A DNA stretch of 64,000 nucleotides from an uncultured Oscillospiraceae bacterium (GTDB taxonomy: Bacteria; Bacillota; Clostridia; Oscillospirales; Oscillospiraceae). The notes under the pieces were generated by a model. It had not been told where the DNA came from and ran no database searches. It was given only the letters and a program-made list of their open reading frames with translations. This document shows positions 1 to 8,462 of the stretch, piece by piece. Where the stretch lies: contig CAJUKT010000039.1 of assembly GCA_910587255.1 (NCBI GenBank), positions 123,529-187,528 on the forward strand. The letters run 5' to 3'. The number at the start of each line of letters is the position of its first letter. Within the stretch, counting starts at the first letter, position 1. The position numbers were made by a program, and so were the translations under genes.

Positions 1-1
1 C

Positions 2-754
2 TGCCGGGTGGGCCACCCGGAGCTGTGCGCCCACCTCAACGACGTGGACATGTCCCAGATGGACATACCGGGCACCGGCGGCATGAGCGAGTATCTGAAC
101 GTGGGCGTCAGCCAGGTCTATTTCCTCAACCAGGACATGCCCGACCAGACGGCGGTTTTCGCCGAGCCCCTGGCCTGCGTGCTCAACTCCATTGAGAAGG
201 GGCGGATCGAGATCTCCGACGACGTGGTGGTCATCGGCGGCGGGATCATGGGGCTGCTCCACGTCATGGCGGCGAAGCTGTGCGGGGCGCGGGTCATCCT
301 GAGCGAGCCCGACCAGTCCCGGCGGGAGCTGGCCCTGGAGCTGGGCGCGGATATGGCCATCGACCCCCTGGCCGCCGACCCGGTGGACGAGATCAAGCGC
401 ATCACCGGGGGCCGGGGCGCGGAGGTGGTGTTCAACACCACGCCGGTGTCCGCGGTGGCGGGGCAGGCGCTGAAGATGGCCGCCCCCATGGGCCGGGTGG
501 TCATGTACAGCTCCCAGCACCCGGACAAGCCCGTGGAGGTCAGCCCCGGCTGGCTGCACAGCGCCAACCCGGTGATCACCGGCGCGGTGAATCCGTCGGT
601 GCGGTCCTTCCTCCATGCGGTGCAGCTGCTGAACAAGGGCCTCATCGACCCCGCCAAGCTGTTTTCCGGGGAATTTGGGCTGGACGACGCGCAAAAGGCG
701 TTTGAGGCTGCCATCCGCCCGGACACCTTCCGCATCGCCATCCGCATGGTCTGA
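2..754 (+). CDS. Zinc-dependent medium-chain dehydrogenase, 5'-truncated by window edge
   Basis: The frame is open to the left edge, so only the C-terminal ~250 residues are seen. The first residues, CRVGHPELC, give the C-x7-C that ends the structural-zinc cysteine lobe of alcohol/polyol/threonine dehydrogenases. A Rossmann fold follows (VIGGGIMGLLHVMAAK), with an acidic residue after the second strand (LSEPD), which suggests NAD+ over NADP+. The family oxidises secondary alcohols of sugars, polyols or hydroxy acids. The next gene, an aldolase, lies 35 bp downstream, so the two are probably co-transcribed in a sugar- or hydroxyacid-catabolic operon. The substrate cannot be told from the sequence. 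Confidence 0.9.
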   Translation, partial: CRVGHPELCAHLNDVDMSQMDIPGTGGMSEYLNVGVSQVYFLNQDMPDQTAVFAEPLACVLNSIEKGRIEISDDVVVIGGGIMGLLHVMAAKLCGARVILSEPDQSRRELALELGADMAIDPLAADPVDEIKRITGGRGAEVVFNTTPVSAVAGQALKMAAPMGRVVMYSSQHPDKPVEVSPGWLHSANPVITGAVNPSVRSFLHAVQLLNKGLIDPAKLFSGEFGLDDAQKAFEAAIRPDTFRIAIRMV

Positions 755-789
755 GGCGGGCCGGACAAAACGCAAAGGAGAGAATAATT

Positions 790-1611
790 ATGCTGGTTTC
801 CATGGTAAAAACAATGAATGAGGCCAAAAAAGCAGGATACTGCGTGCCCGCCTTCGGGGTGGGCAACGAGGTGAACGTCCGGGCTGTGCTGGACGCCGCC
901 GAGGCCAAGCGCTCCCCTGTCATCCTGCTGGTGATGGCCATGAACACCCCCGACATGCAGTACCTCGGGCGCATCTGCCAGGATCTGGGGGTGCGCGCCG
1001 GTGTGCCGGTGTCCGTCATCCTGGACCACGGCGCCACCTATGAGGAGGCCATCCGGGCCATCCAGGCCGGGTTTACCGACATCATGATCGACCGCTCCAC
1101 CCTCCCCTATGAGGAGAACGTGGCCCAGGTCAAGGAGCTGGTGAAGGCGGCCCACGCCATCGGCGTGGGGGTGGAGGGCGAGCTGGGCCACGTGGGCTTC
1201 GGCGACAACGACGCCCACAACGCCTTCACCGTGCCCAGCGAGGCGGTGGACTTTGTGGAGCGGACGGGCATCGACGCGCTGGCCGTCTCCATCGGCACCA
1301 TCCACGGCGCCTACAAGGGAGAGCCCAACCTCCAGTTCGGGCTGCTGGAGGAGCTGGCGGCCAAGGTGAGCGTCCCCCTGGCCCTCCATGGCGGCTCCGG
1401 CACCGGGGACGACAACCTGGCCCAGGCGTGCCGCATGGGCATCAACAAGCTGAACATCGCCTACGACCTCTACCGCGGGGCGATTGACGCCATCCAGGCG
1501 GTGGACTGCAGCGGCAACGGGGCCTACGGGCTGTTCGCCTACATCCACGACGGGATCAAAAAGACGGCGGAGCACTTCATGGACGTGGCCGGCTCCACGG
1601 GCAGGGCGTAA
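790..1611 (+). CDS. Class II (zinc) fructose-bisphosphate/ketose aldolase family protein
   Basis: This is a 273-residue TIM-barrel aldolase of the FbaA/GatY/KbaY family, which cleaves ketose-1-phosphates or bisphosphates retro-aldolically using Zn2+. Visible signatures are SVILDHGATYEEA (Asp79 catalytic, His80 zinc ligand), GVEGELG (Glu130), TIHGAYKG (His172, zinc ligand), LALHGGSG (His200, zinc ligand and phosphate loop) and GINKLNIAYDL near the C-terminus. The start is supported by AAAGGAG 8-14 bases upstream. Its place between a dehydrogenase and an AtuA pair suggests a dedicated catabolic route and not central glycolysis. Family is certain; the substrate is unknown. Confidence 0.93.
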   Translation: MLVSMVKTMNEAKKAGYCVPAFGVGNEVNVRAVLDAAEAKRSPVILLVMAMNTPDMQYLGRICQDLGVRAGVPVSVILDHGATYEEAIRAIQAGFTDIMIDRSTLPYEENVAQVKELVKAAHAIGVGVEGELGHVGFGDNDAHNAFTVPSEAVDFVERTGIDALAVSIGTIHGAYKGEPNLQFGLLEELAAKVSVPLALHGGSGTGDDNLAQACRMGINKLNIAYDLYRGAIDAIQAVDCSGNGAYGLFAYIHDGIKKTAEHFMDVAGSTGRA

Positions 1612-1637
1612 CGGGCCGCAGCGGAAGGTGCCGGAAC

Positions 1638-3005
1638 ATGAAAAAGGTTGCGATAGGGGGCGGGCAGGGCTTCTGGGGGGATTCCCCGGACGCCGCCGTC
1701 CACATGATAAACACCGCCGACATCCAGTACATGGCCTGCGACTACCTGGCGGAGCTCACCCTGTCCATCATGGCCAAGCAGCAGCTCAAGGACCCGAAGA
1801 GGGGGTACGCGCCCGACTTTGTGACCCGGATTTTGAAGGACGCGGGGCGCACGGCCAAGCAGCGGAATATCCGGCTGATCACCAACGCCGGGGGGATGAA
1901 TATCCAGGGCTGCGTGGACGCCATCCGGGGCTGGGCCCAGGGCGAGGGGCTGAAGGGGTATAAAATCGGGTACGTCACCGGCGATGATATCAAGGACCAG
2001 ATCCCCCAGCTTCTGCGGGACGGCTGGACGTTCCCCAATCTGGACGGCGAGGGGGACTTCACGGAAATCGTTGAAAAAATTTATAACTGCAACGCCTATA
2101 TCGGCCACGAGGGGATTGAGGCGTGCATCGACCAGGGCGCGGACACGGTGATCACCGGCCGCGCGGCGGACAGCGCGCTGTTCCTGGCGCCGCTTAAGCA
2201 CGAGCTGGGCTGGGCGGCGGACGACTGGGACAGCCTGGCCCGGGGCATCATGGCGGGCCATCTGCTGGAGTGCGGCGGACAGGGGGCGGGCGGCAATTAC
2301 ATGTACGACTGGCGCCACGTGCCCCGGATGGACGAGCTGGGCTTCCCCATCGCGGAGCTGACCGCCGGCACCCTGGAGCTGACCAAGGCCCCGGACTGCG
2401 GCGGCGTGATCTGTGAGCAGAGCACCAAGGAGCAGTTCCTGTACGAGGTGCTGGACCCAGCCAACTACATCACGCCCGACGTGGTGGTGGACGTGACCGG
2501 GGCGGCCATCCGGCAGCAGGGGGAAAACCGGGTGCGGGTGGAGGGCATCCGGGGCAGGCGCAGGCCGGATACGCTCAAGCTGTGCGTGGGCTATCACAAG
2601 GGCTGGAAAACGGTGAGCATGCTCAGCTTTGCCTGGCCGGACGCCTATGAGAAGGCCCGGTACTGCGCGGAAGTGATTATGAAGAAGATGGCGCGCATCG
2701 GTATGCGGGCGGACGACGTGCACATCAGCTACATCGGGCTCAACAGCCTCCACCTCAACGTGGCGGACACCAGCGAGCGGGCCGTCAAGGACCTGAACGA
2801 GTGCGTGCTGCGCATCGCGGTGTTCAGCCGGGACAAGGCCGAGTGCGCCAAGATCATCCCGGAGATCAGCCCCCTCCAGCTCAACGGCCCGCCCGGCGCG
2901 TCCTTCTTCGGCGGACGGGCCCGGGTACAGGAGGTGATGGCCCTGTGGCCCACCACCGTGCCCAGGGACGCGGTGAAGGCTGCCGGCCGCGTGATCGAAG
3001 CTTAA
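1638..3005 (+). CDS. AtuA family protein (DUF1446, acyclic terpene utilization type)
   Basis: A 455-residue protein of the DUF1446/AtuA family, recognised from the N-terminal GGGQGFWGDSPDAA stretch and the internal VITGRAADSALF and CGGQGAGGNYMYDW segments. AtuA is required for citronellol/geranyl-CoA breakdown in Pseudomonas, but its chemistry is not settled and most homologues lie in unrelated acyl-CoA or hydroxyacid operons. The companion small subunit follows 18 bp downstream; in longer AtuA proteins that part is the C-terminal domain, so the two products probably form one complex. No terpene-pathway carboxylase genes are visible here, so the terpene name should not be taken as function. 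Confidence 0.9.
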   Translation: MKKVAIGGGQGFWGDSPDAAVHMINTADIQYMACDYLAELTLSIMAKQQLKDPKRGYAPDFVTRILKDAGRTAKQRNIRLITNAGGMNIQGCVDAIRGWAQGEGLKGYKIGYVTGDDIKDQIPQLLRDGWTFPNLDGEGDFTEIVEKIYNCNAYIGHEGIEACIDQGADTVITGRAADSALFLAPLKHELGWAADDWDSLARGIMAGHLLECGGQGAGGNYMYDWRHVPRMDELGFPIAELTAGTLELTKAPDCGGVICEQSTKEQFLYEVLDPANYITPDVVVDVTGAAIRQQGENRVRVEGIRGRRRPDTLKLCVGYHKGWKTVSMLSFAWPDAYEKARYCAEVIMKKMARIGMRADDVHISYIGLNSLHLNVADTSERAVKDLNECVLRIAVFSRDKAECAKIIPEISPLQLNGPPGASFFGGRARVQEVMALWPTTVPRDAVKAAGRVIEA

Positions 3006-3023
3006 TTTCAGGAGGAATGGGAA

Positions 3024-3356
3024 ATGCCTGAGATATACTTACATGAGATTGCCCACGGCAGGAGCGGGGACAAGGGCGACACCAGCAACGTGTGCGTGTT
3101 CGCCCGAAAGCCGGAGTATTATCCCGTCATCGAGCGCGAGGTCACCCCGGAGCGGCTGAAAGCCTTTTTCGGGGATATGGTGAAGGGCCCCATCACGCGC
3201 TACAGCGTCCCCAGCCTGGGCGGCTTCAACTTTGTGATGGAGCACGCGCTGGGCGGCGGGGCCACCATGAGCCTGCGGCTGGACAGCCTGGGCAAATCCA
3301 TGGGCAGCGCCGTGATGCGGCTGAAAATCCACGTGGACGAGGGCGAAATTTCCTGA
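3024..3356 (+). CDS. AtuA-associated small protein (ferredoxin-like fold domain)
   Basis: A 110-residue protein matching the C-terminal domain found fused to AtuA in other bacteria. The hallmark RSGDKGDTSNVCVF lies at the N-terminus and a GGGATMSLRLDSLGK segment near the C-terminus. RBS AGGAGG sits 9-14 bases before the ATG. It almost certainly partners the 1638-3005 product. It is followed by about 155 bp holding a promoter and a palindrome, so it ends this transcription unit, although no obvious hairpin terminator is seen. Confidence 0.85.
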   Translation: MPEIYLHEIAHGRSGDKGDTSNVCVFARKPEYYPVIEREVTPERLKAFFGDMVKGPITRYSVPSLGGFNFVMEHALGGGATMSLRLDSLGKSMGSAVMRLKIHVDEGEIS

Positions 3357-3391
3357 AAGCAGGTTTTCCGCGGCACAGCTCCCCAATAGAC

Positions 3392-3421
3392 TTGCAAGCC
3401 CATACTAGATATGATATCATA
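3392..3421 (+). promoter_or_regulatory. Promoter with overlapping 12-bp palindrome upstream of LacI-type regulator
   Basis: TTGCAA (3392-3397) and TATCAT (3415-3420) are separated by 17 bp. The perfect palindrome TATGATATCATA (3410-3421) covers the -10 box, as expected for a LacI-family operator acting by autorepression. Seen in sequence; function inferred. Confidence 0.55.
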
Positions 3422-3511
3422 CGTATTTAGCGTGGAAAAGTTTAGAGAGAGGAGCTTGTGCTGCGGGATGCCGGCCTGACGGCACGCCGCGGCTTTCACA
3501 GTGGGTTGCGG

Positions 3512-4531
3512 ATGATTACGATAAAAGAAATTGCGAAAATTGTGGGGCTGTCCCCCAGCACGGTTTCCATTGTCCTGAGCGGGAAGGCGGAGAAAAGAGG
3601 CATTTCGCCGCAGACGGTGGAAAAAATCAAGCGGACGGCGGCGGAATACGGCTATGTGCCCAACACGCCCGCCATCCGCCTGCGGCTTGCGTCCAACGTC
3701 ACCACGTACCGGGTTGTGATTTTCTGGACAGCCGATTTCCGGGAAAGCGTGATGCTCCGGTTTATCAAAGAGATCGAGCGCAGGATCCTCAATGAGAAGG
3801 ATATGGACTTTGAGGTGCTGCTGAAGGTCTACAAAAACGACCACCTCAGGGAAGCGATGACGGAGGAGCTGATCCGCTCCTGTCACGGCGCCATTATCTG
3901 CAACGCCTCGGCGGAGGATATGGCGTTTGTGGAGGACAGCCATTTTTCCCGGCCTGTGGTCCTCTATAACCGCTATTCCAAGAAGTACCCCGGCGTCACC
4001 CTGGACGACAGGCGCATCGGCGCGCTCCCCGCCCGGGCCTTTGGCGCCCACGGGTGCAGAAGGCCGTCTATCATCACCTCCCCGTCCACCTTCAGCGGGA
4101 TGAACCTGCGCTGGAGCGCCTATGAGCAGACCTGCGCGGCCTGCGGTATGGAGCCGCCGGTCAAGATCGTATGCGGGGCGGGGATACACGATGGATATCT
4201 GGCCACCAGGAAGCTGATGGAGGACCACCCGGATATCGACGGGGTGTTTTACTCCAGCGACGAGCTGGCCATGGGCGGGCTTCGGTACTTTTACGAGGCC
4301 GGGGTGCCCATTCCCGGGCAGGTGAAGCTCATCGCGCTGGGCTACAACAGCCTGAAGAACACCGAGCTGAGCATACCCGCCCTCTCGGTGATCGACATCC
4401 CCATTGAGCGGGCGGCGGAGCGGTGCCTGACCATCCTGACCAGGCTGATGCGGTATGAAAAGGCAGACCCGTCTGAGAGCGAATCCATCATTTCGGAGTA
4501 CATCCCGAGGGAGAGTTGCCCAGGGGTTTAA
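3512..4531 (+). CDS. LacI/GalR family transcriptional regulator
   Basis: The protein has an N-terminal LacI helix-turn-helix (MITIKEIAKIVGLSPSTVS, then IVLSGKAEKRGISPQT) and a periplasmic-binding-protein-like effector domain ending in a typical SELAMGGLRYFYEAGVPIPGQ stretch read here as DELAMGG. The ATG at 3512 gives 339 residues, normal for the family. A GTG at 3458 with AGGAG at 3450-3454 would add 18 residues, but the spacing is only 3 bases, so the start is uncertain. The middle of the effector domain (ALPARAFGAHGCRRPSI) departs from the usual A-x-x-L-x-x-x-GH-R-I pattern. It probably senses the substrate of this cluster and controls the genes around it. Confidence 0.88.
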   Translation: MITIKEIAKIVGLSPSTVSIVLSGKAEKRGISPQTVEKIKRTAAEYGYVPNTPAIRLRLASNVTTYRVVIFWTADFRESVMLRFIKEIERRILNEKDMDFEVLLKVYKNDHLREAMTEELIRSCHGAIICNASAEDMAFVEDSHFSRPVVLYNRYSKKYPGVTLDDRRIGALPARAFGAHGCRRPSIITSPSTFSGMNLRWSAYEQTCAACGMEPPVKIVCGAGIHDGYLATRKLMEDHPDIDGVFYSSDELAMGGLRYFYEAGVPIPGQVKLIALGYNSLKNTELSIPALSVIDIPIERAAERCLTILTRLMRYEKADPSESESIISEYIPRESCPGV

Positions 4532-4534
4532 GCT

Positions 4535-5422
4535 ATGTCAAACAAGTTCAAACAAAATCTTTTTGCCGCCGCCGCAGTGACCCTGTGGGGGTCGGCTATC
4601 CCGGTAACCAAGATGATCGGCGCCAGCGTTTCCCCCTTCGGCATGTCGGCGGTGAAGTGCCTGATCGCCGCGGTGCTGCTGGGGGCGGCGGCCATGGCCG
4701 GGAAGGCCCGGCGGCCCAGCGGGCGCAGGGAGCTTCTGCTGCTGCTGGCCGCCAGCCTGAGCGGGTTTTCGCTGTATATGGTGAGCTCCACCATCGGCAT
4801 GATGACCACGCCCGCCTCCACCGCCAGCATCATCGCCTCCCTCAGCCCGATTATGACGGCGGTGGGCGCGGTGGCGTTTTACCGCCAGCGGATCAGCGCG
4901 GTGGGCTGGGCGGCCATCGCTGCGGCCTTTGCGGGGGTGCTGGTCATCGTGCTGTGGAACGGGGAGCTGGTGATCCGGCCGGGCATCCTGTGGCTGCTGC
5001 TGTCCGTGGCTTTGTTCAGCGCGTACAGCCTGCTGGTGCCTCTGCTGGGCGGGACGTTCACCGCAAACGAGATTGTGACCTATGCCATGATTGGCGCTGC
5101 GGTGGTGCTGGCCCCGTTCCTGCCCCAGGCGGCAGGGGAGCTGTGGGCCGCCCCGGCGTACGTCCGCTGGCTGATGCTTTATATGGGGGTGTTCCCCGGG
5201 TGCGCGGCCTACCTGCTCTGGTCCGGGGCCTTCGCTCTGGCGGAGAACAGCGGCGATGTGGCCAACTACATGTATCTGACCCCGGTGACCTCCACCGCGG
5301 CGGCATTTTTCTTGCTGGGCGAGGTGCCCGACGCAGGGATCTACATTGGCGGGGCCGTCATCATCCTGTCCGTTGTGGTGTTCAGCCTGAAGGGGGAGCG
5401 CAGGCGGGAGGACGCCGCCTGA
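4535..5422 (+). CDS. EamA/DMT family membrane transporter
   Basis: A 295-residue membrane protein with about ten hydrophobic helices arranged as two EamA repeats, as in RhaT/YdcZ-type drug/metabolite transporters. The first repeat begins AAAVTLWGSAIPVTKMIG and the second starts near residue 150 (ILWLLLSVALFSAYSLL). The start lies 4 bp past the regulator stop, so the two are translationally close. EamA proteins export or import small metabolites such as amino acids, sugars or acids; the cargo here is unknown, perhaps the substrate or a by-product of the neighbouring catabolic enzymes. Confidence 0.9.
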   Translation: MSNKFKQNLFAAAAVTLWGSAIPVTKMIGASVSPFGMSAVKCLIAAVLLGAAAMAGKARRPSGRRELLLLLAASLSGFSLYMVSSTIGMMTTPASTASIIASLSPIMTAVGAVAFYRQRISAVGWAAIAAAFAGVLVIVLWNGELVIRPGILWLLLSVALFSAYSLLVPLLGGTFTANEIVTYAMIGAAVVLAPFLPQAAGELWAAPAYVRWLMLYMGVFPGCAAYLLWSGAFALAENSGDVANYMYLTPVTSTAAAFFLLGEVPDAGIYIGGAVIILSVVVFSLKGERRREDAA

Positions 5423-5491
5423 CGCCCCGGCCGCACACGGGGGGGAGGGAGCGCCCTGTACCAGGGACAGCCGCGCGCGGTACAACGTTAT

Positions 5492-5533
5492 AGCGCGCCC
5501 GGGCCGGACCGTTTTCCCAGCAGCGGGCGCGCT
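5492..5533. repeat. Inverted repeat just before CoA-transferase gene
   Basis: AGCGCGCCCG (5492-5501) and CGGGCGCGCT (5524-5533) form a perfect 10-bp inverted repeat with a 22-base spacer. It ends 2 bases before the GGAAGG ribosome binding site region of the CoA-transferase gene, so it may be an operator or an mRNA stem that influences translation. No T-run follows it. Confidence 0.4.
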
Positions 5534-5550
5534 GGGAAGGAGAGTGGATC

Positions 5551-6744
5551 ATGTCAAACCCAAAAGCATTGGAAGGCATTACGGTGCTGGATCTGACCAA
5601 GGTGCTGGCCGGGCCGTACTGTGGAAGCATTTTGGCGGATTTTGGCGCGGAGATCATTAAGATCGAGCCCCCCGGCAGGGGGGACGACAGCCGCAGCTAC
5701 GGCCCCCACCTGAACGGCGGGAGCCTCTACTATGAAAACCTGAACCGGGGGAAGCGGGGCCTGACCCTGAACCTGAAAACCGAGGAGGGGAAGCAGGTGT
5801 TCCGGCGCCTGGCAAAACAGGCGGACGTGGTGATTGAGAACTACCGGCCGGGGGTGATGGAGCGGTTCGGGCTGGGATATGAGGCGCTCAGGCAGATCAA
5901 CCCCCGGCTCATCTACGGGGCCATCACCGGGTTTGGCTCCACGGGGCCCTTTTCCCAGCGCCCGGGCTACGACATCATCTCCCAGGCCATGGGGGGCATG
6001 ATGAGCGTGACGGGCCAGGAGGGGGACCCCCCTACCCGCTCCGGCAATGCCCTGGGCGACATCCTGGGGGGGATGAACCTGGCTATCGGCGTGCTGGTGG
6101 CGCTTCAGGCCCGGAATGTCACCGGGGAGGGGCAGTATGTGGACGTGGCCCTGGTGGACTCGGTGGCCGCCTCGCTGGAGCAGGCGTGGCAGCGGTATTT
6201 TGTCTCCGGCGAGCTGCCCACCCGGCACGGCAATTCCTACGACGCCATCGCGCCGTACGACTCCTACGCGGCCAAGGATGGGTTTATTGTCATCGGCTGC
6301 GGCAATCAGAAGCTGTTTGAAATTCTGTGCCGGGAGCTGATGAAAAAGCCGGAGCTGGTTGAGGACGAACGGTTCCTCAGCGTTTCCCGGCGGGTGAAGA
6401 ACAACAAGGCGCTGAAACGGTATATTGAGGACTGGCTCAAGGATTACACCGTGGATGAGGCCATTGAGCTGGTGCTGGCCCACAAGATCCCCGCCGGGCC
6501 CATCTGGAGCCTGAAGGAGCTGGCGGAGAGCGAGCACGCCAGGGCCAGGAATATGTTTACCGAGATCGACCATCCCCGGTTTGGGCCCATCAAGCTCAAC
6601 TCCTCGCCCATCAAGCTCAGCCGGACGCCGGCGGAAATCCGCGCGGGAAGCCCTGCCCTGGGGGAGAACAACGAGGAGATCCTGGGCTGTTTGGGCTATA
6701 CGCAGGCCGATATCATGCGATTGAGAGAAATGGGCGTCATCTGA
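5551..6744 (+). CDS. CaiB/BaiF family (class III) CoA-transferase
   Basis: A 397-residue class III CoA-transferase, the usual length for formyl-CoA, carnitine and 2-methylsuccinate transferases. It opens with LEGITVLDLTKVLAGPYCG and carries GQYVDVALVDS, whose second Asp aligns with the catalytic aspartate that forms the mixed anhydride. RBS GGAAGGAGAG precedes the ATG. These enzymes move CoA between carboxylic acids. Next to the AtuA pair it likely activates a carboxylic acid produced by the upstream enzymes. It is followed by a terminator and then by a PAS/AAA+ regulator gene. Confidence 0.93.
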   Translation: MSNPKALEGITVLDLTKVLAGPYCGSILADFGAEIIKIEPPGRGDDSRSYGPHLNGGSLYYENLNRGKRGLTLNLKTEEGKQVFRRLAKQADVVIENYRPGVMERFGLGYEALRQINPRLIYGAITGFGSTGPFSQRPGYDIISQAMGGMMSVTGQEGDPPTRSGNALGDILGGMNLAIGVLVALQARNVTGEGQYVDVALVDSVAASLEQAWQRYFVSGELPTRHGNSYDAIAPYDSYAAKDGFIVIGCGNQKLFEILCRELMKKPELVEDERFLSVSRRVKNNKALKRYIEDWLKDYTVDEAIELVLAHKIPAGPIWSLKELAESEHARARNMFTEIDHPRFGPIKLNSSPIKLSRTPAEIRAGSPALGENNEEILGCLGYTQADIMRLREMGVI

Positions 6745-6804
6745 CGGCGGACGGGGCGGCACCCTCCCGCGCCTGTCCGGCTGCCGTGCCTGCGCCCAGA
6801 GAAC

Positions 6805-6845
6805 AGCTCCCCCGGCCGGAAGGCCGGGGGAGCTTCCTGATTTTG
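6805..6845 (+). terminator. Rho-independent terminator after CoA-transferase
   Basis: AGCTCCCCCGGCC pairs with GGCCGGGGGAGCT around a GGAA loop (6805-6834), followed by a weak T-rich stretch. It separates the catabolic genes from the regulator downstream. Confidence 0.7.
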
Positions 6846-6860
6846 GACGGGATGGCAGGG

Positions 6861-6889
6861 TTGCTATTTTACAGGGGCCCGGCTATAAT
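6861..6889 (+). promoter_or_regulatory. Sigma70-type promoter of PAS/AAA+ regulator
   Basis: TTGCTA (6861-6866) and a perfect TATAAT (6884-6889) at 17-bp spacing lie about 50 bp before the start codon of the regulator at 6941. Confidence 0.7.
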
Positions 6890-6940
6890 TAGACCAGAAT
6901 ACGACGATTTTCAGGCCACACAGGAAGGGAGCTGAACAGC

Positions 6941-8362
6941 ATGGCAAAGAGGACGCCGGCGCAGCTGATGGGGCCGGGCGGCGGCACAGGAGGGCCGGAT
7001 TTTTCCCAAAAGACCCTGGAGACGGTATTTGAGGCCTCCTACGACGGCATTTATATCACGGATGGGGATGCCGTCACCATCATGATCAACAAAAGCTACG
7101 AATCCATCACGGGGCTGAAGCGGGAAAACATGCTGGGCAAGCGGATGCACGAGCTGGTGGAGGGCCAGATCATCTCCCAGTCAGGGACGCTGGCCGCGCT
7201 GGAAAGACGGGAGCCGGTGACGCTGGAGCAGGTGTTCAAGACGGGGAAGCACGCTATCATCACCAGCACGCCTATTTTCGACGAGGACGGCCAGGTGGCC
7301 ATGGTGGTCACCAACGTGCGGGATATCACCGAGCTCAACTCCCTGCAAAAGGAGCTGGAGGAGAGCTGGGCGCGCAACCTGCAATATTACAGCGAGCTGG
7401 AGATCCTGCGCCGCAAGGTGGGGCGGGCGCCCAAGCTGGTGGCCCAGGACCCGGCCATGCAGGCGGTGCTGCGGGTGGCGGACAAGGCGGCGGAGCTGGA
7501 CATACCCATTCTGCTGGAGGGGGAGACCGGCACGGGCAAGCAGGATTTCGCCCGCTATATCGCCTCCAAGGGCCGCCGGAAGAAGGGGAAATTTATTGAG
7601 GTGAACTGCTCGGCCTACTCCGAGGAGGAGCTGGAATTCGAGCTGTTCGGCAGCGCCCCCAGCCCGCAGGCCAAGTCCGGCACCATGGGCCTGCTGGAGC
7701 TGGCCAGCGGGGGCACCATCCTGCTCCAGGAGGTGGGGGAGCTTCCGCCCAAGCTCCAGATCCGGCTGGTACGGCTGCTGCGCTCGGGCATTGTGACCCG
7801 GGTGGGGGACGGCAAGCCCTATCCTGTGGATATCCGGGTGATCGCCAGCACCACCCAGGATCTGAAGGCGCTGGTGGACGGGAAGAAGTTCCGGGAGGAG
7901 CTGTACTATGGGCTTAATGTGCTCCCCATCCAGATGCTCCCCCTGCGGCAGCGGCGGGAGGATATCCTTCCGCTGATTGAGGAGATCTGTATTGGGCTGA
8001 ACAAAAAGCACCGCCAGAGGAAGCGCTTCAGCCACATGGCGCTGCTGACCTTGAAGAGCTATGCCTGGCCCGGGAACCTGCGGGAGCTGCGCAACGTGGT
8101 GGAGTCCGCCATGATCCTGTGCTCCGGCGACATCATTGAGCCCCAGGACCTGCCCATCTGCACCGAGGGCAAGCTGAGGCACGGGGAGGGGGAGCTTCCC
8201 GGGCCGGTGGACCTGCGCCGCGTTGTGGAGGATTTGGAGCTGAAATACATCCGAAACGCCTACCGGCAGCATGGAAACGTGCGGGACGCGGCCAGGAGCC
8301 TGAGCATGGACCCGTCCACCTATGTGCGCAAGCGGAAAAAGCTGGAGGAGCGGGAAAATTAG
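6941..8362 (+). CDS. PAS-AAA+-Fis regulator of sigma54-activator type, with degenerate AAA+ hallmarks
   Basis: A 473-residue protein with a PAS domain (about 25-130), a coiled linker, an AAA+ domain (about 165-400) and a C-terminal Fis-like helix-turn-helix (about 425-470). Walker A is intact (GETGTGK, 194-200), but three family features are altered. The GAFTGA loop that contacts sigma54 is replaced after ELFG (235-238) by SAPSPQAKSG. Walker B reads ILLQEVGEL, so the catalytic Asp is Gln263. The second conserved Arg of FREDLYYRLNV is Gly (FREELYYGLNV). It probably binds DNA and a ligand but may not be a competent sigma54 ATPase. It is flanked by the CoA-transferase gene and the GntP gene. Confidence 0.88.
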   Translation: MAKRTPAQLMGPGGGTGGPDFSQKTLETVFEASYDGIYITDGDAVTIMINKSYESITGLKRENMLGKRMHELVEGQIISQSGTLAALERREPVTLEQVFKTGKHAIITSTPIFDEDGQVAMVVTNVRDITELNSLQKELEESWARNLQYYSELEILRRKVGRAPKLVAQDPAMQAVLRVADKAAELDIPILLEGETGTGKQDFARYIASKGRRKKGKFIEVNCSAYSEEELEFELFGSAPSPQAKSGTMGLLELASGGTILLQEVGELPPKLQIRLVRLLRSGIVTRVGDGKPYPVDIRVIASTTQDLKALVDGKKFREELYYGLNVLPIQMLPLRQRREDILPLIEEICIGLNKKHRQRKRFSHMALLTLKSYAWPGNLRELRNVVESAMILCSGDIIEPQDLPICTEGKLRHGEGELPGPVDLRRVVEDLELKYIRNAYRQHGNVRDAARSLSMDPSTYVRKRKKLEEREN

Positions 8363-8462
8363 TCGTGTTGCAAAAATGAATCTAGATGCAAAATAGCAAC
8401 AATCCAAACTTTTTTTGGCGAACTCAGGAATATCCTGAAAATAACTGGAAAACAGGGTGAAC

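Noticed and set aside
118..1575. Long minus-strand open frame opposite the dehydrogenase and aldolase genes
   Set aside because: It is antisense to two strongly supported genes, has low-complexity Gly/Val/His-rich composition typical of GC-rich shadow frames and no ribosome binding site.
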